A stretch of DNA of 64,000 nt from Icerya purchasi (GCA_039619475.1 CM077116.1:461217576-461281575); one strand, 5' to 3'. Counted from the first letter of the stretch, positions 1 to 11,897 are shown. A program made the numbers and translations. Notes: a model not told the origin generated them from the letters alone.

Positions 1-2
1 GG

Positions 3-623
3 AGCCATATAAATTACTACAAAACGTTCCATCCGAATCTACTTAAGATCTATCGCGACAGAAACAAACCGTTCGGAGTTAGGTGTACTGACTACCTCAG
101 TTACCTACATATCAATCGACTTACTGCCACTCCATCCGAACCTATAAATCCGCCCTGGGATAATACAATACGGTCCGTAACAACACATGAAAAAGACTTA
201 CTAAAGGCAAAAAAACAGATAACGGTCGCAATCAAGGATAATGTCCAAAACATATGGGATAGGCAATTGAATAACAAGTTACGGCAAATAAAAGTTGAAC
301 TGGAACATTGGGAAACATCACACCGGGCAAACAGGCGAGAAGAGATTGTGTTAAGCAGAATCCGCATCGGCCACACAAAACTAACACACGGATCCTTGCT
401 ACAAAATGTACCTCCACCATCATGTGCACTTTGTAACACTCAAAGTCTGTCCATCGAACATGTCATCTCCGTATGTCCAAAACTCCAAAAGGAGCGCGAG
501 GAAGCTTTTTCATCCGCATGTACAAGAAGAATTACTGTCAAAGAGGCGCTTGGAAATGATGAAGCTGCAGTCCAAAGTACTTTTAGATTCCTAAAAGCTG
601 TCAACCTATTTCGGAAGATATGA
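3..623 (+). CDS. Non-LTR retrotransposon ORF2 C-terminus, family A (partial)
   Basis: This frame is open from the window edge to a TGA at 621-623, about 206 residues, so the 5' part lies outside the window. It is the tail of the polymerase polyprotein, downstream of the RT thumb. It carries the RIRIGHTKLTHG signature, followed by C-x2-C (CALC) and a His/Cys pair (IEHVISVCP). This terminal Cys/His module follows the RT/RNase H part in I/Jockey-group elements and probably binds nucleic acid. No catalytic domain is in the visible part. An internal Met at 267 is not a real start. The same segment in A2 is frameshifted, so this copy is younger or under less decay. Confidence 0.8.
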   Translation, partial: SHINYYKTFHPNLLKIYRDRNKPFGVRCTDYLSYLHINRLTATPSEPINPPWDNTIRSVTTHEKDLLKAKKQITVAIKDNVQNIWDRQLNNKLRQIKVELEHWETSHRANRREEIVLSRIRIGHTKLTHGSLLQNVPPPSCALCNTQSLSIEHVISVCPKLQKEREEAFSSACTRRITVKEALGNDEAAVQSTFRFLKAVNLFRKI

Positions 624-682
624 TTTAGTTTACGTATGGCAGAATTATTTGTAATTATTATCTATAAATTGTAATGTACGGT

Positions 683-712
683 AGACGCAAATGACCTAGA
701 AGTCGAGCGTCT
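683..712 (+). other. 3'-terminal nested stem-loop of copy A1
   Basis: The outer stem AGACGC / GCGTCT encloses a loop with ATGACCT...AGTC, in which GAC and GTC can pair as an inner stem. It sits just before the AAATAAATA tail. The same layout recurs at the 3' ends of other elements in this window (see findings). Its role as a reverse-transcriptase recognition structure is inferred. Confidence 0.6.
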
Positions 713-741
713 TTAAATAAATATATATACATACATACATA

Positions 742-1275
742 CTTCGAACTGTGGGTGTACACAACTGGAAACGACAGAAGAGGTTAAATATTTAGGATTA
801 ATCATCGACAGAACATTATCTTGGGACAAGCATGTTATAAATTTATCCAATAAAATCAGGCAAATGATAACGGCACTTTATAAATTGGCTCTTTCAATGC
901 CATATGGTAGTTTGCGTGTATATTATAAAGCTATAGTATTATCTAGAATCGTGTATGGGATATCAAGAAAAAATAACGATAATCAAAAAAATTTGTAGTC
1001 AGCAAAAGAAATGCTTAAAGGTAATATTCCCTAATAAAGATCAAACAGTAATATTAGCTGGTGGAGAGGGAGAAATGAAATGTCTCCAAGGATGTGCTTA
1101 CTTTCATCACCGATTGCTTGAACTAGTTACAATGACAAGAAGCAGGACAACGGGGAATAATAATGGGGAGCTACATTTTATCCGACCGAAAGGTATAAAT
1201 AGTAAGATTGATAATACGGATGAAATAGTTTTAATTAAACTGCTAGAACGAATACCGAAAGGATGTATACATTGA
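742..1275 (+). pseudogene. Reverse-transcriptase thumb relic of a non-LTR element
   Basis: One frame (783-998) reads VKYLGLIIDRTLSWDKHV, the classic start of the RT thumb in Jockey/R1/I-group elements, followed by a SRIVYG-like motif, and ends at TAG 996. A one-base shift continues the likely homology in the next frame (955-1275) with a stretch like IIKKICSQQKKCLKVIF, matching the segment after YG in these proteins. The remaining 60 residues of that frame are not recognisable to me. No endonuclease or palm domain precedes it, so this is an internal fragment wedged between A1 and A2. The family is uncertain. Confidence 0.55.
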
Positions 1276-1525
1276 TAAGAGTGAAGTTCGTACGTGTGTT
1301 TTCAGCCGTTCAAATCAGCGACCGGTAAGTCGTTTTAGTTGGATTACGACTCTGTCCTGTTATCTATTAAATACAATAGCTGTCGCGCTCGAAGTTATAT
1401 ACATCGTTCGCAGCCTACATTTATCTTACCAGAATTATCGATAAATATAGATGAATTCCGTAAAATTGCCGTCGGAAACATTTTAAAATCAGTATGGCCA
1501 TTTCGGTTACAAAAACAACCGTAAA

Positions 1526-2497
1526 ATGAAGACATCCGAATCGGCTTTGCCTCAAGCGAATCAGATTACGAATAAATTAAAAGTTTCAGCCCCAACCGTT
1601 TCTGTACAACAGACAAAACATAGTCAAGTTAATGCATCGAAACCTTCGACACTCGCGACTGCAGTTGAAAATAAATCGATAAAACCAGTTAGCTTTTCTA
1701 ACGCTGTTAAAAATACAAAAAGTATCAATAATGCTTTCAACATTCCTACAGAAGAACGAACAATTGGTTTTCCAGTTATGGGTGAATTTACGAATGAAGA
1801 ATATCTCATGGAAGTTAGTAAATATGTACCACCGTCTAAAATTGCCTTCTTATCGCGTATGTCGAATAACGGAATGTGCTTTTATTTTGATTCAAATAAA
1901 ACGGCTGAATAATTCATCTCGAAACACGGAGAAATAAAAATAATGTAATAATAAAGGCCCGACCGTTAAAAAGCCCGGTTAGAAAATTTCTTGTATCTAA
2001 TGTATCTCACCGATCATGCCGCAACACATTATTGATAAGATCCTCACAGATGATTTTGCTGCGGAGAATAACTCGAAACCTAAAGTTACCACTGACAGAG
2101 AACAGCTAAAACGTTCAGCTCCACCCACTACAGAGTCATGCTCTAAATCTGAAAACTCAAGCTCTAAACTGAAGGAAAATTTGGCAATCATAGAAGATGC
2201 CAATTTAGAGGTAGAACTCGAAGATACTTTTAAGGTCCCGGAAACGATAGTAACCGAATCAGCTAACATAGATATTAAAAGTAAAAAAACAAAAAGACCA
2301 AAAACAGAAGAATGTGTTACGCAATTAAATCTAAATAGGGAAGAAATCGATAAAATACACACACAGTTAAACGCATTCAAAGAAACGTAGCCCAATATGT
2401 GTCCCGTTACTACAAATGAGTTCATAAAAGTGCTACAAAAAAACTTAAGAGGCAATAAAGATAAAATCGAACTAACAAAAAAGTACACGGACGACAT
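1526..2497 (+). pseudogene. ORF1 (gag-like RNA-binding protein) relic of copy A2
   Basis: Starts at ATG 1526 with a Ser/Thr/Lys-rich N-terminus, then a segment containing SFSNAVK and KIAFLSRMSNNGMCFYF. This resembles the RRM-like region of Jockey-group ORF1 proteins. A TAA at 1910-1912 and frame changes follow. Homology continues in other frames near 1930-2040, with a readable stretch like ARPLKSPVRKF followed by MPQHIIDKIL. A charged C-terminal tail runs to a stop at about 2390, then a shifted frame to 2497. The CCHC knuckles expected of a full ORF1 are not seen, so an internal deletion is likely. A short open frame at 1339-1524 just upstream is treated as leader. Confidence 0.6.
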
Positions 2498-2503
2498 ATA
2501 ATG

Positions 2504-2506
<3 letters not shown>

Positions 2507-2573
<67 letters not shown>
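2507..2573. repeat. (TA)n microsatellite
   Basis: About 33 uninterrupted TA units inside copy A2 between the ORF1 and ORF2 relics. It must have expanded after, or arrived with, the element insertion. Confidence 0.95.
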
Positions 2574-2576
<3 letters not shown>

Positions 2577-2639
2577 AGAAGAAATTCAACTCCTCATCTA
2601 AGTAAAGATACAAAGCAGACTCTCACATGGCTCCTAAAA

Positions 2640-5134
2640 AGGTTAAAAACAAAAGTCAAATTAAAAACCGCTTCAAAAATGGATTCTGAGGAGGACAGTT
2701 TGATTCAGTCAGTGTACCAAGCCGCGGCGGTAAAGTGGTTCCTAGACACCCCGATTGTAATATGTACAATATATTTACATAACGAAGCTCTAAAAGAATT
2801 AAAATCATTAACGGTCCAACGTCCGCGGCCATACATATTAACAGGTAACTTTTTAATAGTCATAACATCATAGGAGTTCTGAATACCATTGATAATACAG
2901 ATAACTGAAAAATTTCTAGATGAACCCGTAATTAGTATTATGAATACAGGCGAACCAACAATATTTAATAGGTACAACAGTACTCCATCAGCCACAGATC
3001 TGACGATCTGCAGTTCTACCATCAGCCATATATTACACTGGCGATGGTGCAGAAAATTATTTAACAGCGATCATTTTCCAGAGATTATAAATTTATTGCC
3101 GGATCACCAACAGTACAGAGGAAGACATGAAAACTGGATTACCGGTAAAGAGCAGACTGGGAAAGATTTAGAAACTCAATAGACCTTAAACAGGTATTGA
3201 ATTTAATCGATCCTGATATAATAAATAAAGAAATCTTAAAAAAGATTTTGCACTCTGCTGAAACACATATACCAAAAAAGGAACTCTCAACCTACGAAGA
3301 AAAGAGTACTCTGGTGGAACCACGAGTGTAGAACGGTTATTAAAAATAAAAATAAACTTCTTAATATATATAAGCGTCATCCAAAGAGAATATCAAATGT
3401 ATACAACATTTATTTAATCAAATTTCGAAACTACACAAAATTCCGACATTATGAAAGGGGGCATCATTGTACTGATCTTGAAGCCTGAAAAAGATCCAAG
3501 CCAACAGCTACTGTCTAATATCGTTAACATGCTCACTGTGCAAAATATTAGAAAAGATTATTGCAAAACGGATACCGTAGAAAATAAAATAGACAACCAT
3601 CAAAGTAGTTTCCGGGAAGGTCGATCGACTATCGACAATATATTAAGATTGCGGCAAGAAATTCTAGACGGTCTTACTATGCGGCGCAATACATTGTACG
3701 TGTGTACTTCAGCATAGAGAAAGCTTTTGATAGAATATCCAAAGAGTCAATTATGAATACGTTACATGAGATGGGATTCAGAGGGAACCTGCTGAAAGTT
3801 GTCATGGCATTCCTTCAAAATAGAAAATTTAAAGTTCGAATAGGAAACTCATTGTCAACTGAAAGAAATCAAAAATTAGCGATACCGCAAGTATCATTAT
3901 TGAGCCCTCTACTATCTATAATAATTCTAAGCGATTTACAACATCTAATCGAATACTCATCTAACCACTCAATATTTGCAGATGATCTAGCGATTTACAT
4001 GCGAGGAAAAAACATCACACAAATAGAAGGAAAATTACAAAATATTATAGAATATACATTTTTCCACCGGCAAAACCTGCGTAATAAATTTTATCAAGAG
4101 GACTCCAGTACGCGAAATTAGGTTGAAACTGAAAAGTACATTCATAACTAACAAAAACAAAACGATTTTTTGGGACTTTTATTCGACAACAAATTAAGCT
4201 GGGAGAGCCACACATAGAAGATACGAAACGGAGGTGCACAAAAACTTTTAATCTGCTAAAAATGCTTCATGGTAAGTCACGAGGATCTGACAGAAGCATG
4301 CTCTTTCCACTGTACCGAACTCATGTCAGATCAATAAAGGACTATGCTGCGATTACGCCACAGCGGCGGAAAGTACACTTGAAAAACTGAATGCAATTCG
4401 GAATAACGCACTCAGAATAAGCAGCGGGGCGTTCTGTACCAATCTAGTTTGCATGTGGAAACAAACGTGATGTCACTAAAATCACACCGGCGAATGTTAT
4501 TAGCACTGAAATATTGTGTGAAACTCAGCGGCAACAGGTTTCATATAAATTACTACAAAACGTTCTCTTCTAATCTACATAAGATCTATCGCGACAGAAA
4601 CGAACCGTTCGGAGTTAGTTGTATTGACTACTTCAATTACCTACTTATAAGTCGACTTGCTGTCACTTTATCCGAACCTACAAATCCGCCCTAGGATAAT
4701 ATTATACGGACTTCAACAGCACACGAAAAATACTTATTAAACGTAAAAAAACAGTTAATGATCGCAATCAAGGACGCTGCTCAAAACATATGGGAGAACC
4801 AATCGTATAATAAGTTATGGCAAATTAAAGTTGAACTGGAACATTGGGAAACATTGCACCGTGCAAACAGGCGAGAAGAGATTGTATTAAGCAGAATCCG
4901 CATCGGCCACACAAAACTAACACACGGACACTTACAGCAAATTTGGTACTCAAAGTCTGTCCGTTGACCATGCCATCTCCGTATGTCAAAAACTCAACAA
5001 GGAGCGTGAAGGAAGCTTTCTCATCCGCACAAACGCAAAGAATTACTATAGAAGATGCGCTTGGTAATGATGAAGCTGCAGTCTAAAATACTTTTAGATT
5101 CTTAATAGCCATAAACCTATTCCAGAAGATATGA
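2640..5134 (+). pseudogene. ORF2 (endonuclease-reverse transcriptase) relic of copy A2
   Basis: Domains in order, in shifting frames. An APE/EEP endonuclease has PIVICTIYLHNEAL, then PRPYILTG (2679-2850) and ATDLTIC...SDHFP (2889-3110). RT finger and palm follow, with a decayed SSFREGRSTIDNI (3600s), YFSIEKAFDRI (3702 on), a damaged PQVSLLSPLLS (normally PQGSPLSP) and FADDLAIY (about 3975), so both catalytic Asp residues remain. The RT thumb begins near 4170, and the C-terminal module RIRIGHTKLTHG is at about 4890. The stop homologous to A1 is at 5132-5134. At least six frame breaks rule out function. A short frame just after the palm is shared almost letter for letter with copy A3. Confidence 0.75.
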
Positions 5135-5272
5135 TTTTTAGTTTACGTATTGAAGAATTCTTTGTAATTATTGTTTTTCGATTTCTAAAATATATGTAAA
5201 TTTGTAAAAGATATAACTTTCCATTTAAATACTATAACATTATCTGTAAATATCTGAATTGTAATGTATAGT

Positions 5273-5302
5273 AGACGCAAATGACCTATAGGTCGAGCGT
5301 CT
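5273..5302 (+). other. 3'-terminal nested stem-loop of copy A2
   Basis: Outer stem AGACGC / GCGTCT, extendable by one T-A pair. Inner stem GACC/GGTC within ATGACCTATAGGTC. The inner stem pairs better than in A1 (GAC...GTC), while the outer stem is the same. Followed by ATAAATAAATATATAA. Confidence 0.65.
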
Positions 5303-5320
5303 ATAAATAAATATATAATT

Positions 5321-5715
5321 TGAATTTTAATCCCAAAAGATGTAATACAATAAGAGATAGGAACTTAAAAAGTATTAATTAAGCAATGATCGATTGATAA
5401 CATCAATGACATTAAGTTAGATAAATTGGGAACTGGCTGTGGCGGATAATCGACCATTCGTGTTTGTCGAAAATGTAGTATGAAATTGTTTGTATAATGA
5501 TAAGTAGTTCTTTTTTGTTTTTATCATTTTTATTTTTTATTTTATTATTATTTTATTTTTATTTAGTTTTTCGCACTATTTATAATTATGAAAATTAATT
5601 GTACAATTGTAATGGAATATTGTAACACATTTTTTGAGATGATATGCGTGTTAGGCACCCACTGACAGGCAGTATGCCTTGTGGGACCCGCAACTTATTT
5701 TTAATAAAGAAAAAA
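5321..5715 (+). mobile_element. Probable 3' end of an unassigned non-LTR element
   Basis: No coding match. The last 60 bases form a two-tier hairpin: CCCAC (5658-5662) pairs with GTGGG (5681-5685), and GGCA (5668-5671) pairs with TGCC (5675-5678). An AATAAAG-type A/T-rich tail follows to about 5715. This is the architecture found at the 3' ends of the other elements here, so I read it as the terminal fragment of a heavily 5'-truncated copy. The upstream limit is not defined. Confidence 0.4.
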
Positions 5716-7437
5716 TAGATATATGTTATTTGGAAAGGACGATACCTTCCACAGCTTTTGCGAAACGTTTGTACGCGGCGAAGCTTTAAGTACTACTGTG
5801 AAGCCTATACTACTTTTACATCGAATGCAGTATAACACTTTCTTTTTTTTTTTCCGATTAAATACAACGAACTGGATATTATTACGTAAACCGTAAATGA
5901 AAAAATCATACCGGTTAATTAAAACGGGGACTCTTCAACGTAAGTATCATAGAATATTATCATCTGGGAGTTTTACTTCTAAAATTCTTATTGAAGAGAG
6001 ACGGTATTCTACTTTTCACAAAACTGAAATATACATCTTATAAGCGGGATAAAAAAGGATATTTCGTTACATGACATTCTGGCTAATATGAAAAATCATG
6101 TAAAAATCAATTAGATATCGCACGTATTTAATATAATTTTTTTCATATTTAGCAGTGTTACTTAATAGCCACGACTTATTTACTACGTGTATGAGAGGGT
6201 GCATTAGGTTGATGCGATACAGTGCAAGGAGCAGCAGTATTGCAGAGTGGAACGACGCTGGTGACGTTTAAGATAGTTTCAAGGAGACGGCGAAGAAAAG
6301 GAATGAAAACGAAATATTGAAGAATTTCAAGATTCAAACCGTGAATTTTCTGTTAAAGAATTTATTAAAGACCGCGAGTCGGTAAGGTTTTTCGTAATAA
6401 GTAATCTATTTTTGGTCCCGTTATTTGGTCTACAACTGACACAGTACAAAAATGGTTAATAGTATTATTATTATTTTTTCTATATTTTCGGTGTGCCAAC
6501 GAAAAGCATCGACCTTACGCAAAAGAAGTTACGAGAGGAAATAAAGGAATTTAATAAAGGAGGAAATCACCGAAAGAGAGAAGGGGATATACGCAGATTT
6601 AGCCGGGTAAAGCTGAGCATTCAAAGTGAACTTGATTGAGATCGCCAATAAAGGAATCCTGCAAGTGGGGGCAATAGGGCGGTATCGATAAAAAACGGAA
6701 ACGCGATGAAGGTAGAAAATGTGAGGAGGCATCAGAAAGAACAAGGAAGCGCAAGTATACAGAGTTATAGTGTGAAATGACAAAGATAAGATTCGGAGGT
6801 GTTAATTACTGTAACTATTATTATTTTTATGTTTGGAAATTATTACTTTCTGAGTGTTTGGAAATACGGAAAGCGGACTATTAAGAAAACGAAAATGACA
6901 GCTGGAGCAGTCAAGATGTGGACTGAATAAATAAATTGAAAGGACTGGTAATTAAAGAACAAAAGAAAGCTCCGTGAAATGCGAAATTCTTGGGACGATA
7001 ATTAATATTAGATGGAGGCGGTATTTCGAAAATTGGTCCGATCCTTAAATACCGACGTCTCTGAAACCGCAGGGAGATTACTGAAGAATAGGTACCGCAA
7101 GAGAGCTCTACGGAGACTACAGTGATATTTCAACGGAGCGCGTAACTTTTCCCCTTTTTATTTGAAACTAACGCGTTATTTTTATCAAAACAAATAAATA
7201 AGTAAATCGAAAAAATTGAAAGCATTGCCAACATTTCGTAATGCATTATATAAACCTTTATGAGTAAGGGGTGTCTTTTAAACAAATCACTACAGGACAT
7301 GTTCAGTATAGTTGGCCAATTTACATGTTACATTTCAAATCGGATTACTTAGAAATAGATAGCATTTGAACTACAAAAAAAAAAATCTTATTACCTTTCA
7401 AAATTTCTGTACAATTCATGGCAGACAAAATGTTGTT

Positions 7438-7650
7438 ATTATTATTATTATTTATTATATTTACAAGTCGCTTTTGGACTACAAGGTCATTAGCGACTAC
7501 GGTTTTACAGATAATTATAAAATTTTATATTGAATATTTGAAAATGAGCGGAACAAAAAAAAAAAATCAAAAAGTTAGCTGAAGGCTGGGGAAGTTAGAT
7601 CAGTTGGAATACAGAGATGTCTTTGAGGAAGGCTACGATTTTTTTACACT
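7438..7650 (-). mobile_element. 3' end of a G-like non-LTR element
   Basis: On the minus strand the segment ends with a stem-loop (outer AGTCGCT/AGCGACT, loop with ATGACCTTGTAGTC) followed by ATAATAAATAATAATAA. Both stem and tail resemble the 3' end of element G at 48841-48900 and, more loosely, family A. No coding sequence is retained. The 5' limit of the fragment is uncertain. Confidence 0.5.
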
Positions 7651-8489
7651 TCTCGGCTGTCATGTTTATGAAAACAATATATATTTATGTGTATATGTAT
7701 TTTAAAAAAAAAGGTAATAACAATAATGAATCATTATCGCAAATTTTTTAATATTTTTTTTTTCCTTAATTGCTTTTCGTCTTCTCTGGCGTAAAATATT
7801 CTAAATGCGAAAAGGAACAAACTAGCACACACATTTTAATAATTTTTTCCTTTGTGCTTGGGCCAATGTTCTTGTAGACGAACCCCCAAAAAATAAAACA
7901 AAATAAAAATAAATAAAAATTTTAATAATGTTATTATTTTTTTGTTTTGTTTGCGTTCTTTTAAAAACGTCTACTCAGTAAAATTACGTTTTGGATGATG
8001 TGGATTCGTTATTAATGAGAATATATACGACAAGTATCTTAGAATCTCCTAAACATATTTTACAATATTCAAAATTTTTACGATGCTTATTCGTAACTTC
8101 TCTTTTCGTAATTAACCATCTCAAATGAGCGTATGTTTTTAGTTACTTTTGAAAATAATTAAAAACCTGAAATAAAATAAAATTGTCGTGAAAACTCATT
8201 AATAAAAAAAAAGGGAACCAAGTGACCAATTCCCAGAATTATAGCTGAAATAAGAAACTAAACATTCGATATAGTTTCATATCGTATTATTTGTAATATT
8301 TTATTTACGTATGAAGTTTCTTTTATCAGTTGAGATGTCGTGTTCGTTCGCATACGAGTATCACAATCGAGTAATAAACATTATTTATTAATTGTACTAC
8401 ATTCGGTCAGTAATATCATTAGTTTCGGACATCTACTGGAAGATAAAGAACCGGCAAATCTATAGATGCTAATAAAAAATCTTTCAGAA

Positions 8490-9374
8490 AATTTAAAAAA
8501 CTAAAAATCTACCGTTCCCCGAAGAAATTATGACAGAAAACAAATTTCTGGAAAGAAAAGTTGCAAATCTCGGAAATGAAATAGATAAAGCTACTTCAGA
8601 AAGAAGAACATTGCCCCGTGCACCGGGTATACCAAACCGATGAGGATCCTGTACAAGTTGCAATAATGGCAAGTGCGGCAACAGGGCTAAAGAGAAAACG
8701 AATCAGATGAGCACATAGACTTCTTTCTAACAAACAGAACCAGATTCCAACGTTTATAATGAAAGTGGTGCCGAAGCTTTCGGAGGAGACCCGCTTTGGA
8801 CAATTCTTACAATGAGCATCTGACTGAAAGAAAAATCAAGAAATTCTTATCAATTCAAGGACCGTGTGGGACAATTACGTTATTTAGAGACCTAGGCCGA
8901 ACAAAAAAAGAAGGTAAAGCTTTTCACATCACGTCAATAGAGAATGTAATGTACTAGAAGAAAACTACGCAAAAAGAACCAGTCAGCGCAGGTGTTAACA
9001 AAAGAACGCTGCTAGAATGCCGAAGCATAATCAGTTCAAAAAATTTAAAAAAAGCACAGGAGCGCTTAAGCCATTTTTGTCACGAAAGAGCAGACAAATA
9101 ATAAACGAATTAAAAAATAGATTTAGTAAATTATAATAAATACGAAAATTATGAAAGCGAAGATACTAATAACGGTAATAAGAATAGTAAAATTAATAAT
9201 AACCACGTTATTGGTGATGATATTGAAGATAATGATAAAAGTAATAATATTAATAAACTGAATAATATTAGTATTAACTAGCTAAAAGCACAACTTTGTG
9301 ATGGCTCGCGAATCTCTAAAAGGAAAATAATTATATTTTATAGGTTAAAAACGTATTTATTAAAAGAAATATAG
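8490..9374 (+). pseudogene. Possible coding relic with SAP-like end
   Basis: Plus-strand frames, broken by stops, give a Cys-rich CTSCNNGKCGNRAKRKR stretch (about 8650-8700), then a Lys-rich region, an Asn/Asp-rich low-complexity segment (about 9140-9270) and a final LKAQLCDGSRISKRKI segment followed by FYRLKTYL, reminiscent of a SAP DNA-binding helix-turn-helix. I do not recognise the protein. It could be an old mobile-element or host-gene relic, or chance. Confidence 0.2.
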
Positions 9375-10659
9375 AAATCACTAAAAAAATTACGTCGAAA
9401 ATTTATAAGTAAAAATGTAAACTTCAGCTGTTCCAAATTTCTGCAGCATTTAATTAACTTTTTTTATTTTTCGGTTTTAAAAATATTCATACGAATAATG
9501 AAAATATTTTTTATTAAGAGGGGATTAGTGGTATCAATAACCTAACTATTTAAAAACAAAACTGTCACCTCCTTTACTAATATATTCCCTATTGGACCGT
9601 TGGTAATAAAATCAATTATTTTTCGCTTATTTAATCCACGCTATACTTTATGTATTTTATTTTTTTATTTTATATTATTTTTAGGGGCTTCAGAGGTATT
9701 ATTGTACGACTGATAGTTGGTGTGATTCTTCTTACGCCATTTGGGCTGAAGTAATATTAAATTCACTTATTTTACACATATTACTAATATTATATAACAA
9801 TATTAAAATTCCATTGCGACGGATATATCATATCAGATTTGAACAAATAACAATTTGAACTAAAACTTAAAATAACTATACTCAGCATGGTATGCAGTAA
9901 ATAAAAGGTATTTTTTTAGATTAAGTAATTTAGATTCCATGTTTATAGAACGACGTCAATATTTTCCTATGTCGCTTTTTTTTGAAATTTTTTAAATATA
10001 TTTTCAAGACTTCAGGAAGTTTATTGAAAAATAAAGTTCCCATATTGCGCTCTCATCTTGGTTTTAACAGAGTGAGATTCGTCAATATATAGTGTACCAT
10101 ACCCTTTAGTTTTACTCTGGAACACAATAATTTTAAATTTATACTCATGCTTTAAGATAAAGCCTAGAAGATTTGATTTGTAAGCAAGATAATGATTTCA
10201 CACTAAAGTTTCACATTTGTCACATATATATCCAGTTCATCGAAATATCTACTTAAACTCTGAATTTTCAACATAAAAAGATTAATTTTATTTTTGAAGT
10301 CCATTTTAATTCAAAATAACATTTACACTTTCATACCTTAATTATAAAGTTAAGAAGTTAATTAAAGCACATATCATTTAACACTGTGATAATTAAGATT
10401 AAAAGTAAGATTTCAAAAAAAAAAAAAAAAAAAGAAAATCTAAAATCAAATCAACTTAATATAACGGTGTAACAATTATCCGGATATTATTAAAGTAATA
10501 TGCGATAATCTACCACAAGGAAAACTGTATAATATTAGTTAAATCCGGTAAGATATATATTAAAGAGATAAAACAAATATTTATGTTGTAATTACCAAGA
10601 ATGTCATAAAGTTAAAGCTGTGCAGTTTACTAATAACTTACCTTATCATATAACGAGCA

Positions 10660-11440
10660 TCTAATTCGCTTATCCAAAAAGTTAAAAACGCGTATAAATC
10701 TCATCAGAAGACTTGCGAGTTCCAGTTGGAGTGCTGGTGCAAGAATACTCAGAATCTCTACTGTATACTCGACAGCCGAATACTGTTCATCAGTCTGGTG
10801 CAATAGTTGCCACATTAAGAAAGTAGATGTAATGTTAAATGAAGCCCTCCGCATCATATCAGGAACGCTCAAGTCTACGCCGCTTATGTGGCTACCAGTA
10901 TTAACTAACATGGTTCCATCTTCAATTAGACAGGAGGTAACTTTACTTAGGGATAAAAATAAATTTAAGATTTACCCCGAACTGCCAATCTCTGAAGAGA
11001 TAAGGTCCGCACCGGTATCAAGACTTCCCGAAGACCACCTTGGACATCAGACAAATTATTATCAAAAGACTTGAAAGATTTCAGTAAATGGAAAACGATA
11101 TGGGAAAAGAACCTATAATATACAAAAAATTCTCATTTAGTAGTCGACCCAAGGAAAGCAGTTGCAGGAATGGATTTACCTAGAAACGAGTGGAAGACTC
11201 TTAACAGAATTAGAACCGGACAGGGAAGATGCGGTTTTTTAAATGCAGAAATAGGGTATAATGACGACAGCTGCATGCCAGTGCGGAAATTCTAAACAGA
11301 TCATGCAACATATACTGGGGATGACTGTAATGAATTTGCACCCTCGCATTTAACGTTAGAGGATATAAATGAACTTAAAGACGGAGCCATAGACTGGTTA
11401 ATTGAAACTAGAATTATGATTAAGAATTACACGTATTATT
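10660..11440 (+). pseudogene. Non-LTR retrotransposon RT thumb and C-terminal relic
   Basis: One continuous frame to TGA at 11074 gives a thumb-type segment (RRLASSSWSAGARILRI), the motif YSTAEYCS, then MLNEALRIISGTLKSTPLMW and LPVLTNM. After a frame break the C-terminal region continues with DLPRNEWKTLNRIRTGQGRC. A third frame then gives a Cys/His module (CQCGNSKQIMQHI), followed by ELKDGAIDWL in another frame. This order (STAEYC, RIISG, LPVL, RTGQG, CxCG..QxMxHI) is a well-known RT C-terminus in insect non-LTR elements. I cannot fix the clade. The palm and endonuclease are missing, so it is 5'-truncated. Confidence 0.7.
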
Positions 11441-11580
11441 ATTTACCACATTTCTTATATAACCGACTATTACACGATAAGAAGAAGACTAATAACTGAA
11501 TAAACTAAACGAATAATCAGATTACTTTCCTTCAATCCATTTGCATTATTTTTTATTTTTTCCTTTTCCTATTTATATAC

Positions 11581-11808
11581 AAGCCTGAATTTGGGGGGGG
11601 CTTCCCGGCCACGACTTATAAAGGTGCACCCAAGAGGCTCCCACCTCCGACATGGATGGTTAAACGTGCAGTAATAGATGTTTTTCCAATCATTCATATT
11701 GCATGTAGAATATTTGTAACTAAACCGATTACAAATTGTCAGCTGGAAAGATCCTTTTCGATATTAAAAAGAATAAAAAACATGTACAGATCTACCTTGA
11801 TAGATTTT
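11581..11808 (+). pseudogene. hAT-family transposase C-terminal dimerisation domain fragment
   Basis: One open frame of about 75 codons with no start reads FPIIHIACRIFVTKPITNC followed by ERSFSILKRIKNMYRST. This matches the hAT C-terminal dimerisation region (the ..NCExERSFSxLKRIKxxxRSTM signature of hAT and ZMYM-like proteins). In an intact transposase this domain mediates oligomerisation and carries a late part of the catalytic core. The frame is cut at 11805 by the poly(T) that marks the 3' end of element B1. No upstream DDE residues or BED finger are visible. The N-terminal 30 residues (GAPKRLPPPTW) are not recognised. Confidence 0.65.
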
Positions 11809-11897
11809 TTTTTTTTTTTCAAATGGGCACGCTAACGAAGAGCAACAGCCCAATCAACTAAGGAATCTAAGTAATAGCTCAAAAGGAGCATAACATA

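Larger units (their letters stand above)
1..741 (+). mobile_element. Family A non-LTR retrotransposon, 3' terminal part (copy A1)
   Basis: The 3' end of an RNase H-class non-LTR element cut by the window edge. It contains the end of ORF2 (3-623), a short 3' UTR with a stem-loop (683-712), and a tail of AAATA/TACA-type repeats. The sequence matches copy A2 (about 4540-5320) on the same strand and copy A3 (about 30510-30770) on the opposite strand. Compared with A2, about 100 bases of the 3' UTR are missing just after the stop. The reading frame is uninterrupted, unlike A2. Confidence 0.85.
1276..5320 (+). mobile_element. Family A non-LTR retrotransposon, near full length, decayed (copy A2)
   Basis: Order: GC-richer 5' leader (about 1276-1525), ORF1 relic (1526-2497), (TA)n expansion, ORF2 relic with endonuclease, RT and C-terminal Cys/His module (about 2640-5134), and a 3' UTR with stem-loop 5273-5302 and an AAATA tail. 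Every domain is present but broken by several frameshifts and stops. The C-terminal part aligns with A1, and 3861-4757 aligns with A3 on the other strand. The 5' boundary is an estimate from where recognisable leader sequence starts. Confidence 0.8.
5716..10640. other. AT-rich stretch without a recognised host gene
   Basis: Long A/T-rich sequence with poly(A)/poly(T) runs. Only two items stand out: the minus-strand element 3' end at 7438-7650 and a possible coding relic at 8490-9374. A short open frame at 6529-6783 (minus) is Phe/Leu/Ile-rich and lies opposite purine-rich sequence. I see no domain in it. Confidence 0.6.

Noticed and set aside
1339..1524. 61-codon frame upstream of A2 ORF1 as a separate gene
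   Set aside because: Lies in the element leader, ends two bases before the ORF1 ATG, and has no recognisable motif.
2507..2573. (TA)n tract as a foldback element or origin
   Set aside because: Plain dinucleotide microsatellite with no flanking inverted repeats.
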